Source: Mesocentrotus franciscanus (taxonomy: Eukaryota; Echinodermata; Echinoidea; Camarodonta; Strongylocentrotidae). Taken from it: a DNA stretch of 64,000 nt. The translations under genes were made by a program, and so were the position numbers. The stretch is taken from positions 1-64,000 of the forward strand of contig CP137686.1 of the NCBI GenBank assembly GCA_037976565.1, read 5' to 3'. This document shows, one piece after another, positions 23,901-36,669 of this stretch (positions within the stretch are counted from its first letter, which is position 1; each line of letters starts with the position of its first letter). The notes below the pieces were generated by a model. The model ran no database searches, was not told the origin of the DNA, and saw only the letters and a program-made list of their open reading frames with translations.

Positions 23901-24473
23901 GTGGAACATTTCCTCCGGAAATGACCCTCCTCGCCACATCCAAAACAAACCCTGGGCGCAGGCGACTGCGCATTCCCCCGCGTACCGACTAGAGCTGCCG
24001 CGGTCTTTTCTAAGCTCTTCTCTATATAGGCCGGACATACGGGTATCCAGACTTTTCGCTAAACTGGATATACGCCGTATAATACGGTTATCTACTAGTG
24101 TTACTGTTAGTGGACACTAAATTAATAGTGACTATAAAAAACATAATTATGCTCTTCCTGGCTATTTGGGAATGTGTCAGTTTGCAACAGAAATGGAGAA
24201 ACGCGCATTTTGGTGGAAAATCATGTGATATCACGAACATTTATAAATCACTTGTATGGAATTGAAAATAAGTCATGGTTTAATTTTATTTGGGGGGGCT
24301 AGCGCCCCCAAGCCCCACCAGTACGCCAGTGGTCTTTGGTGCAAAAGACGAGGGTGATGCCGTTTAAAAAAGATCACCAAATTAATCAACACTGCAAACA
24401 TTACGTTAAATTGATGACATATCAAGAGTTATTAGCACAGGTAACAACATCATCAACATGACATCTCGTGTGC

Positions 24474-26174
24474 CAAGGGCGGCGGAGCGACTTCCTAATT
24501 GTGTGTGTGTGTGGGGGCACCAACAAAACAGGGCACTTTCTGGAGAAAAAGGGCACCTACAAAGGAAAATCTCAAAGCGAAAATAACAATTTTTTAGACA
24601 TTGGTATATACCCCTACATTTGGATTACATTATCAGGGATGATTTCAATATTTGTTTCTCTTTATACATCCTACAAGATATTGCTTTTAAAAGCAGCATA
24701 GTTTGCAGTTGGGTGTGATGGTCTGAATAATTATTTGCGAGCGAGCAAATTCTTAAGATTTATGAGGTCGCAAAGCGAAAAATTCCATCTCATAACGAGG
24801 AAAAACCCAATCCTGATGGGGTTGTAAGCATCATATTCTCATAATGGCTGAAAAGACCTTTGATAAGTATTGGGCAGCCTTATTAAATATATATCTCTAT
24901 GGTATTAAGTAACATAATTATATCATCTATAAATGCGAGCGAGCGAGCTTTGGGAGAAATTGCTCTTAGTCGCTTTAAGTTAGGGGCACGTTTAATGATG
25001 AGAGGAAAAGGGGACACTTATCGAAAGGGATAAGACACTTATTAGAAAAGAAAAGGAGCACGGGTCAAAGTACAAAGGGTAATTATCAGAGGTTAAAATG
25101 GGGCACTTTTTATACCTGAAAAGAGGCACTCACCAGGAATGAAAAGGGGCACTTGAATGAGAATGGAAAAATTGGCATTTGTCGACGGAAAAGGGGCACC
25201 CATCAGATTTTGATAGGGGTATTTATAAGAGGTGAAAAGGGGCATTTATGAAAAGGGGATAGGTCCCTAATTAGAAAGGAAAAGGGGCACGTATCATTGT
25301 TAAATGGAAAATTATCAGAGGTGAAAAGGGGGCACTTATCGCACCTGCAAGGGGGCACTGACCAGATATGAAAAGGGGCACTTATGAGAATGAAAAGGGG
25401 GCACTTTTAATAAAGGAATATGTGCATTTGTTGAAAGAAAAGGGGGACCGATCATATTTTAATAGGGGCATTTATCAGAGGTGAAAGGGCTTTTATGAGA
25501 AGGGGGAAGCAGAGATGAAGAGAGTACTTATCAGGAAGGGAAGGGGCACTTGTCAAGGTAAAACGAGCATCTCTCAGATTTTAATAGGGGCAATTATCGG
25601 AGGTGAAGGGAGTACTTATCTTAAATGAAAAGGAGTAACTTCTTGAACCTGAAAGGGGTCATTTACCAGAGATGAAAAGGGACACTTTTCATAGGTGAAA
25701 AGGGGCATTTATAAGAAGGGGAAGAGGCTCTTGTATAAAATGGGGGCACTTATCATAAGGAAAAAGGCACTTTATTCAAAGGAAAAGGGGCACATGTGAA
25801 AATAAAAGGTGCGCTAATCAGAGTTAAAAAGTGGTAGTTATTGAAAGGGGAAGGGGCACTCCTTACAAAGGAATAGGGGCACTTGTCAAAGTAAAAGGGG
25901 CATCTCTCAGATTTGAATAGGGCAATTATCAGAGATGAAAGGGGCACTTATCAAAAGTAAAAAGGGGCACTTCTCGAACATGAAAGTGGGGGCACTTACT
26001 AGAATGGAAAATAGACTTACCTCGAATGAAAATGGGAACTTGTCGAAGAAAAAGGGGCATGTGTCAAAATAAAGGGGCACTTATCAGAGGTGAAAAGGGG
26101 AAGGGGCACTTTTACTATGTAAGAAGGGGCACTTTTGGGGGGAAATAAAAAAAGTGGGTGGGGCGCCGCCTCTG
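24474..26174 (-). mobile_element. hAT-like element filled with GTGCCCCTTTT repeats (copy 2, inverted)
   Basis: The ends are CAAGGGCGGCGGAGCG and, inward from the right, CAGAGGCGGCGCCCC. TCGTGTGC flanks both (24466-24473 and 26175-26182). In unit B the flanks meet at about 39555. The body carries AAAAGGGGCACTTATC-type units of 20-30 bp (about 25000-26100) and a unique block shared with copy 1 (24720-25000) that includes GCGAGCGAGC. Relative to 9686-10879 it is inverted. A fragment of the same family lies at 37466-37635. Confidence 0.85.
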
Positions 26175-26182
26175 TCGTGTGC

Positions 26183-26606
26183 AACAGCCATGTAGAAGCG
26201 GTTAATTATCATAAAAATGAGTTTAAAAAAAAAGTTTTGTTCTAAGTTGACAGAGAACAATGCATCTCTTGATGCAGTTATTAACGGTAAAAGAGCATTC
26301 GCTTCTTTTGTTGGAACGCAGAGCAATAGGGGATTGGGATATGGATTTTTACTCATTAAGCATAATTATACAGTTTGATCTTTTTTGTCAAATGGGAATT
26401 AAGTACAAGCAGCGACGGAGCCTAGAGGGAGAGGGAGGGGGAAAGGCTAACGAGCGTTCCTTTTTTCAAATCGAGAAAATAAAATAGAAAAATTGACTCG
26501 TCGAAGTCATGAATACCCCTCATGGATTCTAGTCAATGCCTCTTCTGATGTTAATGCCCCTCCTTCATCTGATGTGCCTTCAGTTTATATAATTTTTCAT
26601 GACCAA
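26183..26606. other. Right end of unit A
   Basis: Aligns with 39560-39995 of unit B (shared TGTTGGAACGCAGAGCAA at about 26309 and 39697). No gene is seen. The A/B junction falls at about 26606, where CATGACCAAAACA runs into the start of unit B. Confidence 0.6.
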
Positions 26607-26924
26607 AACACATTCTGAAAAATGATCGTTAGACAAATAAGAGTAATTTATAAGGGTACAGATTTTATTCAATCTGAATAATATGCATAATGGGCAATAA
26701 TGGTATCGACATTACACAGCAATAATCCGAATACAGGTGTTTTTTTAGAACGATCATCTACTTCGCAACCGCAGGTATACAGAAAGAAGAAAGTAATCAT
26801 CATGATCGTCGAATCCAGGGGTGATCCATCTAGGGGAGGGGGCATCGTTACCCAAGATAAAAATATGCAAATATATACACGTGTGTGCCCCTGCCAAATT
26901 TTCATTAAAAACAAAAAAAATTAG

Positions 26925-26970
26925 TTGTTGTCGTCGTTGTTGTTGTTGTTGTTGTAACTTGCTTGCTTGC
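26925..26970 (+). repeat. (GTT)n(GCTT)n microsatellite
   Basis: GTT/GTC triplets followed by three GCTT units. The matching tract in unit A is at 11404-11444 with a different repeat number, as expected for slippage after duplication. Confidence 0.8.
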
Positions 26971-29521
26971 TTGTCAGAGATGTGAACATCCCCAGTTCAA
27001 ATTCCTGTATCCGCCACTAATGCTACTTTTCTTCAGACAAACAGAAAAGGAGAAGGCAAAAATAATATATGTACATGAATTCCGATTAATTATTGCTTTA
27101 AAATGCGACGTAACAGTAACAATATCAATTATAAATTACATACTTGAATTTTTTTGAATAGGTGTATGTATTTTGAGGGGGAAGTACTCGATGTTGTTCT
27201 GCTCATCAGAATATGAATTCGACTGAGTGAGTCATAAATAAACATTATTATCATTAAAAGACTTTTTTTTAGAATGAACATCAACTATATACACGGTTTC
27301 ACTAAAAAATGAATGAAAACTTATATCCGTCCCTGTTTCAGTCGCACTAAAGGGACCGACCCCAGACCGATTACAGACCGATTTTTTTTTTTTTTTTTAC
27401 ATAACCCCATATGTTTATAAAAAATGGTTTATTCTAAAACGGTGGAGTCGGGGTGGAGTATAGGTTTAGCGGTGGACTGAGAAAATACAACATATACGGT
27501 TGAATTCGCATTAAAAAAAAAACAATATTATACTGGATGGTACTGAGTAAGTCTAAGAGTAAGGCACATTTAACAAAGCATTTACATGTGATTTAGAAAA
27601 TTAAATGGAATAGTTTAACAGATTTGTATACGAAGTTGTAATTCATTTGTCAAATCCTTAGTTTGAAGAACAAAAATTAACACCCGGCAATGTAAGCAGC
27701 TCTATATAATAATATGCTTAAGATGTAGAAAATTATACTTACACGAGAAAACAAGTCATGCAGTTGATCCATTTTAAAATGAATAAAACTTAGGATAACA
27801 TTAGGAATGATAAGATGACTGGTTTAGGATGCAAGTACAATCCCTATTCATAATTTGAGCAATTTTCTTTAGCCAACCATAACTATACTGTCTCGTCTGT
27901 TCATCTCCTTAGGCAGAAATACAAGTAACGATCTGATATTTCATGAAGAAAACCGGTTCTGATTTTTCAGATTCCTTTTCTTGTCCGCCACTGTCCTGGT
28001 TCGCTAACGGGTATTATCTACCGTTCAAGTGGCGGACCGCTTCTATCAGGAGCTATTTTCCACAATTCCGTTCATTATTACACGTCTTATGATTATGCAT
28101 TCACGGAAATATGATGAATATTTATCATCGATTTATTGACTCGTAATGATACGAATAAATGCACGTAAGATATGGCATCAGACAAAGTCCACCCCACTCT
28201 CGGTGTAAAATGTTTCTTGTGGGCCACGGTCCAGGGATATATTAAGTGATCAAACGGGAAGTTGAGTAAAAAAAGGAACAAGTAACTGTTGTTTCCTTTT
28301 CTGTCATTATCGAGAATAACATTCCTAGCTTTACAATGAATAAAGATATGACTCAATTTGCCTGCAAATATTCTGAAGGCTGTTTGGTATAAATAGGCTA
28401 CTTACAATGATGTCGAACAAATTTGTTTTAAAAAAGTAGGCTTATACAGGAAACAATGAAACTCTATACCTTTTCGTCTAAACGCTTTACACTGTCCTAT
28501 AGAAACTAAGCAACTCCAAAACTATCCGTATAAATTCATTAAACTATAAACAAAGACACACTATGTTTTATTATACATAACATTTTATTTGAAACTTAAA
28601 TGTTCTTATTTCACTACTTCTCTTGATAGCTTAACAACACACTTTTTCATTGCGACAGTGCATTACACAATAATGTCTGTTTAAGATTTTTGTGACTGAA
28701 ATTACAAGCAGGATATTTTACGACCTCTTTGGATTTGGGGTTTTCAAGTCATTTCTGAAATATTTCATTAGTTCTTCCCATTGACCATCGCTTAGCTCTA
28801 CAGGTGATTTCGACAGCTGTCCACCGATGAGTTGCACTGCAAAAACCAGGGTGTTAAATTTCTAACACCAGTATGGTATTGAATTTTTTTGACACCATTG
28901 GTGTTATTTTTAACACCGGTCAGATTTAAGCATGCATTAATAATTACTGGGTGTTAAGTAACATGGTGTTGTTTTATGCTTGGTGTTGAAAGTATCATCA
29001 CGTGATTTCGTTTAAGGCGGTTGATTGGTCGAATAAGTTTTCACAAAGTGTACGCGCGCTTAATGATTACTTTACACGTGTTCACAGAAAAATACATTTA
29101 TCATGATTTGTTAAGCAAATTATGACAATGCACATCAATTTTGTGATTTGTATTTTCCTTTGGCAATTATTGACCAATAGATTATATGTCCGATCTTGTT
29201 ACAATTATATTAACGTTTTAGCAATAGATATATTGATTATATGATTACTAACCAAGAAACAACATGCATGTTTATTATATATATATGTGTACCAGCCTGT
29301 ACCACATACATACATACATGAATCAGAAAACGTGATCGTTTTGACGGACGGACGGACGTGCATGACTCACTCCCCCGACACCAAAACTCGACGGCTTCCG
29401 TGCTGAGGTCTAGACACTTTTATTTTTGGAAATTTCTTGGAAATTGTATCCGGATATTGAGATCTGACACTGGAAAGAAAAGAAAGTCGGTCAAGAACAG
29501 GTAAGCAGCATTGGGCAGCCA

Positions 29522-30828
29522 ATGGCTGAGTACCTAGGTTCAGTAGACGGGATGGACAGTGACATAGGGGAGGACGGATTTACAGTAGTAAGGCCCAAAG
29601 CTAGAAATAACAAGAGACCAAGAGTACGGTCAAACGAAAATGACCCAGAGCTACCACATAGTCCTACTAAAGAAAGGCCCAAGGTCAACGAGGAACATCT
29701 AACAGTGACAGTTAAAGGGATAGAAGGAAATGTAGCAAAGCTAGGACCACTAGTAGTAGCAAGGGAGATTGGAAAAGTAACGGGAGAGACGGCAATCAAA
29801 CTGGTTATTAGAAAGGGAAATGAACTAACAATAAAATGCAACACATACCACCAGGTAAAGGCGTTTATGAAGGTAACCACTTTTGGTGGCATGGAAGTAA
29901 GGGTGATCATCAAGCCCGAAATAGGATCAAAAGGTGTCATAAGCGGTATACCGCTTGAAACTACAGAAGAGGAAATTCAGACAGCAGGAAAAAGACAAGG
30001 AGTCATAATGTGTAGAAGATTAAAGAAGAGAAACGAGCAAAGAAAACTAGAACCATCTCTCTCTATGTTATTGTTCTTCAAAACGCAAATCCGCCAGAAA
30101 ACGTTAGAATTGGTTTCGAAAATATTCCTGTTAGGCCGTACGTGGAGCAAGTAATTCGATGTTACAAGTGCCAACATTTTGGACATCTAAGCAAAAATTG
30201 CCACGCAAAAAGCCCGCGATGTGCAAGGTGCGGCGAAAATCACGATTACAACGAGTGTAAAAACAAAGAATTGGCGCCGAAATGCGTTAACTGTTCAGGC
30301 CCGCACTCAGCAGCATATCAAGGGTGCCCTAAGTACAAAGAACAAAAAGAAATACTTAAAGTAAAAGGAGACAAAAACACCTCCTACGCCGAGGCTGCCA
30401 AACAAATTAAAGCAAAATCCTCCCTGAATGCAACCAAAACGCAACCTAGACAAAACCCAAGAAACCCTACTTCAACTCCAGCTATTGATACCGCCAGCAA
30501 TGATCCGATTAGGCCGGAAAGCATCGAATCAAATCGAGAAAACAATGTAAACAAACCTAATGCTCCGTCTGAGCCAAGGACAGGAATATTGTACAACCAA
30601 CAAAGGCAGGAACCACATGACCCCCAAAAGGTGGACCATGATAACGTAATTAAGGACAGTTTCTTAGAATTTATAGCTTATCTTACCAAGGTGATATATC
30701 TCACAAAAGCAGAAAACAAACTTGAAAACATATTGAAAACAATTACCGAGCAGAGTAAAGAAATCCTGAACATCAAAATAGACCCTTCAACTTTGATAGC
30801 TCTTATAAATGAAGAAAGAACGCAGTGA
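29522..30828 (+). pseudogene. LINE ORF1 (gag-like, three CCHC knuckles), one frameshift
   Basis: An open frame begins ATG at 29522. A second frame from about 30066 to the TGA at 30826-30828 continues the same protein after a single-base shift near 30066. The N-terminal half (about residues 60-150) has the spacing of the degenerate RNA-binding fold found in I/Jockey-type gags. The C-terminal half holds three zinc knuckles, CYKCQHFGHLSKNC, CARCGENHDYNEC and CVNCSGPHSAAYQGC, followed by a Gln/Pro/Asn-rich tail. In such elements ORF1 binds LINE RNA and forms the ribonucleoprotein. Only one shift separates it from an intact frame, so the copy is fairly young. Confidence 0.85.
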
Positions 30829-33800
30829 CAAACAGGACAGATATCGCAGTCCCAGGATTGCACATCTTCCAGTGGAATGCACAAGGTTTAATCCATCACA
30901 TGGATGAATTTCAAAATTATATTTATAATCTAAATAAAAAGCCTCATGTCCTATGCATACAAGAAACATGGTTTAAAGACGAAAGCTGTCATTCACTTCA
31001 GGATTATAATGAATATTTACTAATAAGAAAAACTGGTCCAAGAGGTGGGTGTGCTATATACATTAGAAATGATATAATAATGTTATCATATGCTCAAGGC
31101 ACAATAGAACCATGTGGAGAACTCCAAAGCATGGAATGCATTTTTGAACAAACACAGTTCACAATTGTAAACTTCTACAATCCCTGTAAAAAACTGAGTA
31201 AAGAAAATTTAAAGGCCTCAACACGGCATAAGAACAAGAACCTGATAGTTTGCGGCGATTTCAATGGCCACAACACTATTTGGGGAAGTATAAAAACCGA
31301 CCCAAATGGTCGAGAAATCGAAGAATTTGTAGCAGACAGCAATCTCGTAATATTGAATGATGGGAGGGGAACCCGGCTGGACCCCAAACAGGGAAGCTAT
31401 CATGTCTCGATCTCACATTAGTCACTCCTGTTCTAGCAGCAAAGAGCAAATGGGAAGCAACTCGAGATAATCTAGGCAGTGATCACTTTATTATAAACAC
31501 TTATATAGGAAAGGTACAAAATGGGCATATATCTAAAAATACCGACAGTAGATGGTCTTTCAAGCATGCAAATTGGAGGCTTTTCAAAGAATTATCCACA
31601 AAAAACATAACCGATGAACTATTAAGAGATTTGGATACTCAGTCTTCATATGATAACTTTGTTACGAAACTATACGAAATAACTAAAAGATGTATCCCGA
31701 AAAGGAAATACAAGAATGACGCCAAGCCACCAATAAGCTGGTGGAACGATAAGTGCAAACTGGCTATAAAGGAAAGAAACACTGCAAGAAAAAATCTTAC
31801 AAAGTCCTGCACACCCCAACTGTTAATAGAATATAAATTCAGAAGGGCATGTGCTCAACGTATCATCAGAGAGTCCAAGGTATGTCATTGGAGAACTTTT
31901 TGTTCAAAAATAAATCGTTTTACCCCTATTGGAGATGTATGGAAAAAGATCCGTGAAATAAATATAAGCGAGTCAAAATTAAAAAAGGAAATTAAGGCTT
32001 TAGCAACCATTGATAACCAAGTAATAACAAACGACAAGGAGAAGGCAGATCTCTTAGCAACAACATTTGCCTCGTCAAGTGAAAACCCGAGAATGTCAAA
32101 ACATACGCTTTCACGACTGGAGTCCAGTCTAAAAAGCAAACTAGGAAAATCCCTTATTAATACATCAATAGACGAACCATTCTCAATGCACGAACTCAAA
32201 AGTGCGATAGATAAATCAAACAATTCATCTCCAGGTCAAGATGAGATCTCATTGTCCTTGATCGCCGAACTACCTATTCAGCCACGTATAATCCTTCTCA
32301 AACTACTGAATAGAATCTGGGACAAGACCATAATCCCAAGTCAATGGCGCCATGCAATCCTGGTGCCAATCAAGAAAAAAGATTTAAACCCCTCTCACCC
32401 TCCATCTTATCGTCCCATAGCTCTAACGTCAGTCATTTGCAAAATAATGGAAAGATTGATCCAAAAACGCCTGAACTGGTACTATGAAAGTATCAATATG
32501 AATCCTATTCAAAGTGGTTTTAAGACAGGCAGGAACACCCTAGACCATCTCATACGCTTAGACACGGACATAGCCAAAGCTATGGCCAACAGAGAACATG
32601 TTTTAGCAGCATTCATAGACTTTGAGAAGGCCTACGACACTATACCCAGATGCAGCATACTAATTAAACTACTAGATCTGGGACTCTCCAAACACACAGT
32701 GGAATGGATCCAATCTTTCCTCTCAAACAGAACATTCCAGGTCCGAATAAATAGCAAGCTTTCAGAAACTTTCGTCCAATCAAACGGAATTCCACAGGGC
32801 AGTGTCCTCAGCCCCTCACTTTTCAATGTCTTTGTACACGATCTCCCACTATCGATGCGCCATTCGAAATTATCCCAATTCGCGGATGATGTAGCGATAT
32901 GGAAGCAGGGCAAGTGCTTAAATTTCTTAACCAAACAAATTCAACTGGATCTAAACAACTTGACCGGTTGGTGCAACCAATGGGGCGCCAACATATCCTC
33001 TAGAAAAACAAAAGTAATAATTTTCTCAAATCGCCCCTGCACAAAACCAACACTATTCATTCAAGGTAATGAAATAGAAGTAGTCAACGAATTCAAATTC
33101 CTAGGCATAACCTTCGATTCCCATCACTCCTGGAAGAGCCACATAGACAACATTTTCTCCAGATGTAAGAAGCGCATGAATGTTCTGAAATGCCTAACAG
33201 GCACATGGTGGGGTGCAGACACAAAAACACTACTAGTACTATACAAATCCTTTATCAGATCGATATTAGACTACGGAAGTGAAATATATGACTCTGCAAA
33301 AACTACCCAAAAGAAAAAACTAGATATGATTCAATTAGAAGCCCTAAAGATAAGCACTGGTACAACCTATTTCACCTCCCTAGCGGCATTACAAATAGAA
33401 TGTGGAGAGATGCCACTGGAAATCAGACGGACTCTAATGAGCTCAAAACAAAGAATAAAAATCGAATCGTCCGACAAAAACCACCCTACTAGAGAATGTC
33501 TACTGGATTGCTGGCAATATCGCATCCTACAGTGGAAAAATGAAATTCCTTTTTATTTGAGGACCATCAGACCAGTTGGACCGATCGAATTATATATCCC
33601 AGCCAAACATCCACCATGGCTTTCTTCTCATCCCACTGTTTCCACTGACCTGTCAGAAATGATGTCCAAAAAAGAAAGTTTTAACTACGATATGAGAATT
33701 AAGACAATTGAACTCATTAACGAGAAATGGTCAGAACACCTTCATATATACACAGATGGATCAAAGAGTAAGGAAGGAGAAACAAGTTCCGCTGTCTATA

Positions 33801-34530
33801 TCCCCAAATATGAAGTCAAAATGGCAAAACGCATATCTTCAGTATCAATATTCCGAGCTGAACAGATGGCAATTCTTCTGGCTCTACAGTGGGTGCAAGA
33901 AAACAGACCCAATAAAGCAGTGATATTTTCGGACTCCCTTAGTGTTTTAAAGGACTTAACTAGTGAAAAAGGCCTTCCAGCATTGAGTCGGAAATCATAT
34001 ACACCCTAACACAAATAGATCAAAATGGTACAAGTGTATCTTGCGAGTGGATTCCATCCCACTGTGGCATTGCAGGAAATGAGAAGGCCGACAGCTTAGC
34101 CAAATCAGCCATAACAAAAGATATTGAAATTGTTCTTCCTGCCAGCTGTAAAGAGATGTTTTCAAAAATTCGAGATAAATCATTAAGGCAATGGCAACTC
34201 CAATGGGATAATTCCCAAAGAGGCCGGTTCTTGCACCATATTCAACCACAAATCCAACCTACATTTGAATCCAACCTGAATAGTAGAAGAGAAGAAAGCA
34301 TAATTCACCGACTAAGAGTCGGTAGTTGTTTATTAAACGAAACCCTCTTCAAACTAAGCAAACATCCAAATGGTCTTTGTTCACATTGTAAGGAAACAGA
34401 AAATGTACAACATTATATCATTGACTGCAAACAGTTCGACAGAGAAAGAAGACAACTTCGACTAAGAAATAAGAACGCACCACTAAGCCTGGAAAACATA
34501 CTCTCCCAAAGAATCAACGAACGATATTAA
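30825..34530 (+). pseudogene. LINE ORF2: endonuclease, reverse transcriptase and RNase H, two frameshifts
   Basis: The frame overlaps the end of ORF1 and no ATG precedes the endonuclease. Domains in order: APE-type endonuclease with QETW (30960-30971) and GDFNGHN (about 31253), closing with an SDH motif after a one-base shift near 31390. Reverse transcriptase with IDFEKAYDT (about 32619), GIPQGSVLSP (about 32790) and the catalytic FADD (32879-32890). RNase H with YTDGS (about 33750), an FRAEQ Glu and SDS (about 33925), whose last part IPSHCGIAGNEKAD lies after a second shift near 33977. A C-terminal CSHCKETENVQHYIIDC cluster ends the protein. An RNase H in an APE LINE places it in the I group (I/Nimb-like). 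Two shifts make it defective in cis. It encodes target-primed reverse transcription functions and is unrelated to the surrounding host genes. Confidence 0.9.
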
Positions 34531-34915
34531 GTTATGTACGACAAACAAAGAAATACGATATCCTTTAAATCCTACATTAACTACCTACATTAAAAAACAT
34601 ATAATAATAATATCTGAAAAAGCTTCCAGAATAACAAAATATCACAAAAAAAGAATATTTTGTAACCAAAGATTCTTATATAAGAACGAATTATCCTATT
34701 ATTATTATTTATCAGTGGACTATTCTTCCACGTTCCCCCTTTCGGGACAACATAGTAGTAAGCTAGGGGGCCCGGGCACCACAGGCCCGCACTGGAGTTA
34801 CCTAGGGAGTGTCCCCTCCCCGAAAAGCTGTCAAAATGCACCTTAACAGCAGGTAAGATGGTGCACAACTAGGGGGCTGGTGGACCGCGATGTGCCATCT
34901 AGCCGAAATAATGTT
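34531..34915 (+). other. LINE 3' untranslated region
   Basis: Follows the LINE stop codon. The stretch 34735-34910 is GC-rich relative to its surroundings and includes GGGGGCCCGGGCACCACAGG and a CAGCAGGTAAGATGG word. The 3' end of the LINE could not be fixed because no tail repeat or target duplication is evident. Confidence 0.4.
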
Positions 34916-35019
34916 TCAAAATAATCAAAAGAAAATGTTTTTTATGTTTATTAATGTTTTTCAGATATTATCAAATTACCCCAAATATAATTTACCTCAC
35001 CCCAATCTACTGCCTCACT

Positions 35020-35275
35020 TGCTCTAGGAAACGGGCACGGCGGCCTGGTGGCCGGGGCCGGAGGTGGTTGGCAAGCGCAACCCCGCCGGTCAACGGTTGA
35101 GGAAACCCCCGTCGTCGCTCAGTGTGAGGCTCAATGCCTACACAGGGTGCGGCGGTCTTCCTCTTCGCGGCTCCCCGCGAGATTAAGCAGGCACTGGAGA
35201 GGCCTTTGGATCTTGGCGGGGAGTAACCCGGTCCGGCAGGCTCGCCGTCGTCTGGTTTACTAGACAAGCACACAA
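35020..35275. other. Isolated GC-rich island of unknown origin
   Basis: About 250 bp of markedly GC-rich sequence in an AT-rich element. It has several CpG words and inverted pieces such as GCGGCTCCCCGCG. Open frames on both strands are short and show no domain. It may be the real LINE 3' end or another small insertion. Confidence 0.35.
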
Positions 35276-36180
35276 TAATATAAAGATAGCACTACATACC
35301 TTCTAATGTGTTCTTTTTCTCCTATCATTTTAATGCGCTTATATATAAAATAGTAGAAATAAAACAAACCGCTAGTACATAGTAGGCCTAAACACGATAA
35401 TTAATATAATATATGTGTGTCCTGTGAATAAGTAGATATAGTACATGCGTAATGGTGTATATAGCGGGTCTACATGACAACTAAGTAAGGAAAACGATAT
35501 ACATAAATATAAATTATAAGGCTCTATGGTATAAACAGATCTAGTATGGGTAGGTATGTACCGGTGGGCATATTTAATCGATAAACGTGTACATGTATAT
35601 AGGTGTATATATATATAAATATATATGAGCGCCTTTTCCCTGGTTTATTTTTCTCTTCTGATACAATTAGGAGACTACTACGTAATTGTTAAAATAATTA
35701 TGAGGCAAGTCACTGTCTATCCATCTACACGTCCAATGCATGCTTCTGTTCATTTTATTCTTGTTTTTGTTTAGTGTGAAGAAAGAGGAAGAAAAAAAAA
35801 GTGCTTATTAATTTCTCCGCGTGTTTAAACAGTACAACCTAGGTCAAAACTATAAAACGACTCGACTAACATGACAAGTATTGTAAAAAAAAAAATCAGA
35901 ATAGGCGTAAATAGTCAATTGTGACTGAACGCCACAAATTTAAACAACAACAACAACAACAACAACCACATACATGTTAATCTTGAATTTACTTCAAATG
36001 ATCTATGTGATGGAGTTAATGCAATGGAGATTAGAATATACCTATTGGTGGACAGTTGCCAACATCGATTATGAATTATCAGTTTACCACTGGTTCCTCT
36101 ACCCTGGTCGATAATGGTCGATAATAGGGAATATGGAATGTGGGACCATTAGACGTACATAGAAAAATCTCTAATGGATC
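35276..36180. other. Right body of the CACTG element
   Basis: AT-rich, without coding signal. It includes an (AAC)n tract at 35945-35965. Just to the right, AACACCAAAAGTGGAATTGAA occurs twice (about 36191 and 36270) as a subterminal repeat. Confidence 0.45.
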
Positions 36181-36609
36181 AAAAGAATATAAACACCAAA
36201 AGTGGAATTGAATTTGTTATGATTCCAGATATTGGTGTTAATCTACACCAGTAGGAGTTGTCAAATATTAACACCAAAAGTGGAATTGAAATTATCTAAT
36301 TCCAGAAAATGGTGTTAAGTAACACCAGAGGAGTTGCACGATATAGATACCAAGAAAGTGTTAAATTTAACACTCTGGTTTTTGCAGTGTGCAGAATTGA
36401 TTTTCTGAATGTTCTTTCTTGACTGTTCCGGAAAGAGTCCATCCTCCTCTCCAGTCTTTCAGACGAAAGTTCAGCAGATTCAAAGTCATGAGCGATCACA
36501 CCCACTTTGCGGCGACCTAAAAAAAAAAATGGATACACATGATTTCAGTAAGATTTTTGTCATTTTGCAACTTAAAGCAGCCCATACACCAAACGAGTCT
36601 TACAATACT

Positions 36610-36610
36610 T

Positions 36611-36665
<55 letters not shown>
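36610..36665. repeat. (AT)n microsatellite in the intron of gene 2
   Basis: Perfect TA dinucleotides for about 45 bp followed by a T and G run. The equivalent place in unit A (about 14250) has no such expansion. Confidence 0.9.

Positions 36666-36669
<4 letters not shown>

Larger units (their letters stand above)
21126..24331. mobile_element. 3.2-kb hAT-like element, composite
   Basis: The left end is CAGTGGCGTAATGAGC and the right end reads inward CACTGGCGTACTGG. The target duplication GTCTTTGG stands at 21118-21125 and 24332-24339, and unit B has the single empty site near 39424. Inside are a palindrome-rich tandem array (21680-22930), a C2H2 zinc-finger fragment (22955-23040), a ~155-bp three-unit pyrimidine-rich repeat (23416-23900) and a second right-end-like CAGTACGCCAGTG at 23400. 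No transposase frame is present. The first ~200 bp match an element at 49746. Confidence 0.85.
11098..26606 (+). repeat. Segmental duplication unit A (carries gene 1)
   Basis: Sequence starting ATTCTGAAAAATTATCG near 11100 recurs as ATTCTGAAAAATGATCG near 26608. From there the two blocks stay colinear: the GTT/GCTTGCTTGC microsatellite, the 3' part of the gene, the intron, the 5' exon, and the CTTTGGTGCAAAA flank at 24334 and 39424. Unit A ends against unit B at about 26606 without spacer, so the copies are direct and adjacent. Apart from later insertions the two look only moderately diverged, with frequent substitutions and small indels. Confidence 0.85.
28835..36389. mobile_element. CACTG-ended DNA transposon carrying a nested LINE
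   Basis: The termini are CACTGCAAAAACC at 28835 and its complement ending GCAGTG at 36389, continuing as imperfect inverted repeats around GTGTTAAATTT. TG is duplicated at the two flanks. Gene 1 shows the uninterrupted exon, so the insertion is certain. Subterminal regions repeat GGTGTTA/TAACACC words (28850-28985 and 36185-36370), several as small palindromes. CACTG ends with a 2-bp duplication resemble animal EnSpm/CACTA elements; this is inference. Its own transposase is not present. The length comes mainly from a LINE at about 29350-34915. Confidence 0.85.

Noticed and set aside
23575..24120. 181-codon frame on the plus strand
   Set aside because: Low-complexity Ser/Phe/Leu sequence from pyrimidine-rich tandem repeats inside a transposon.
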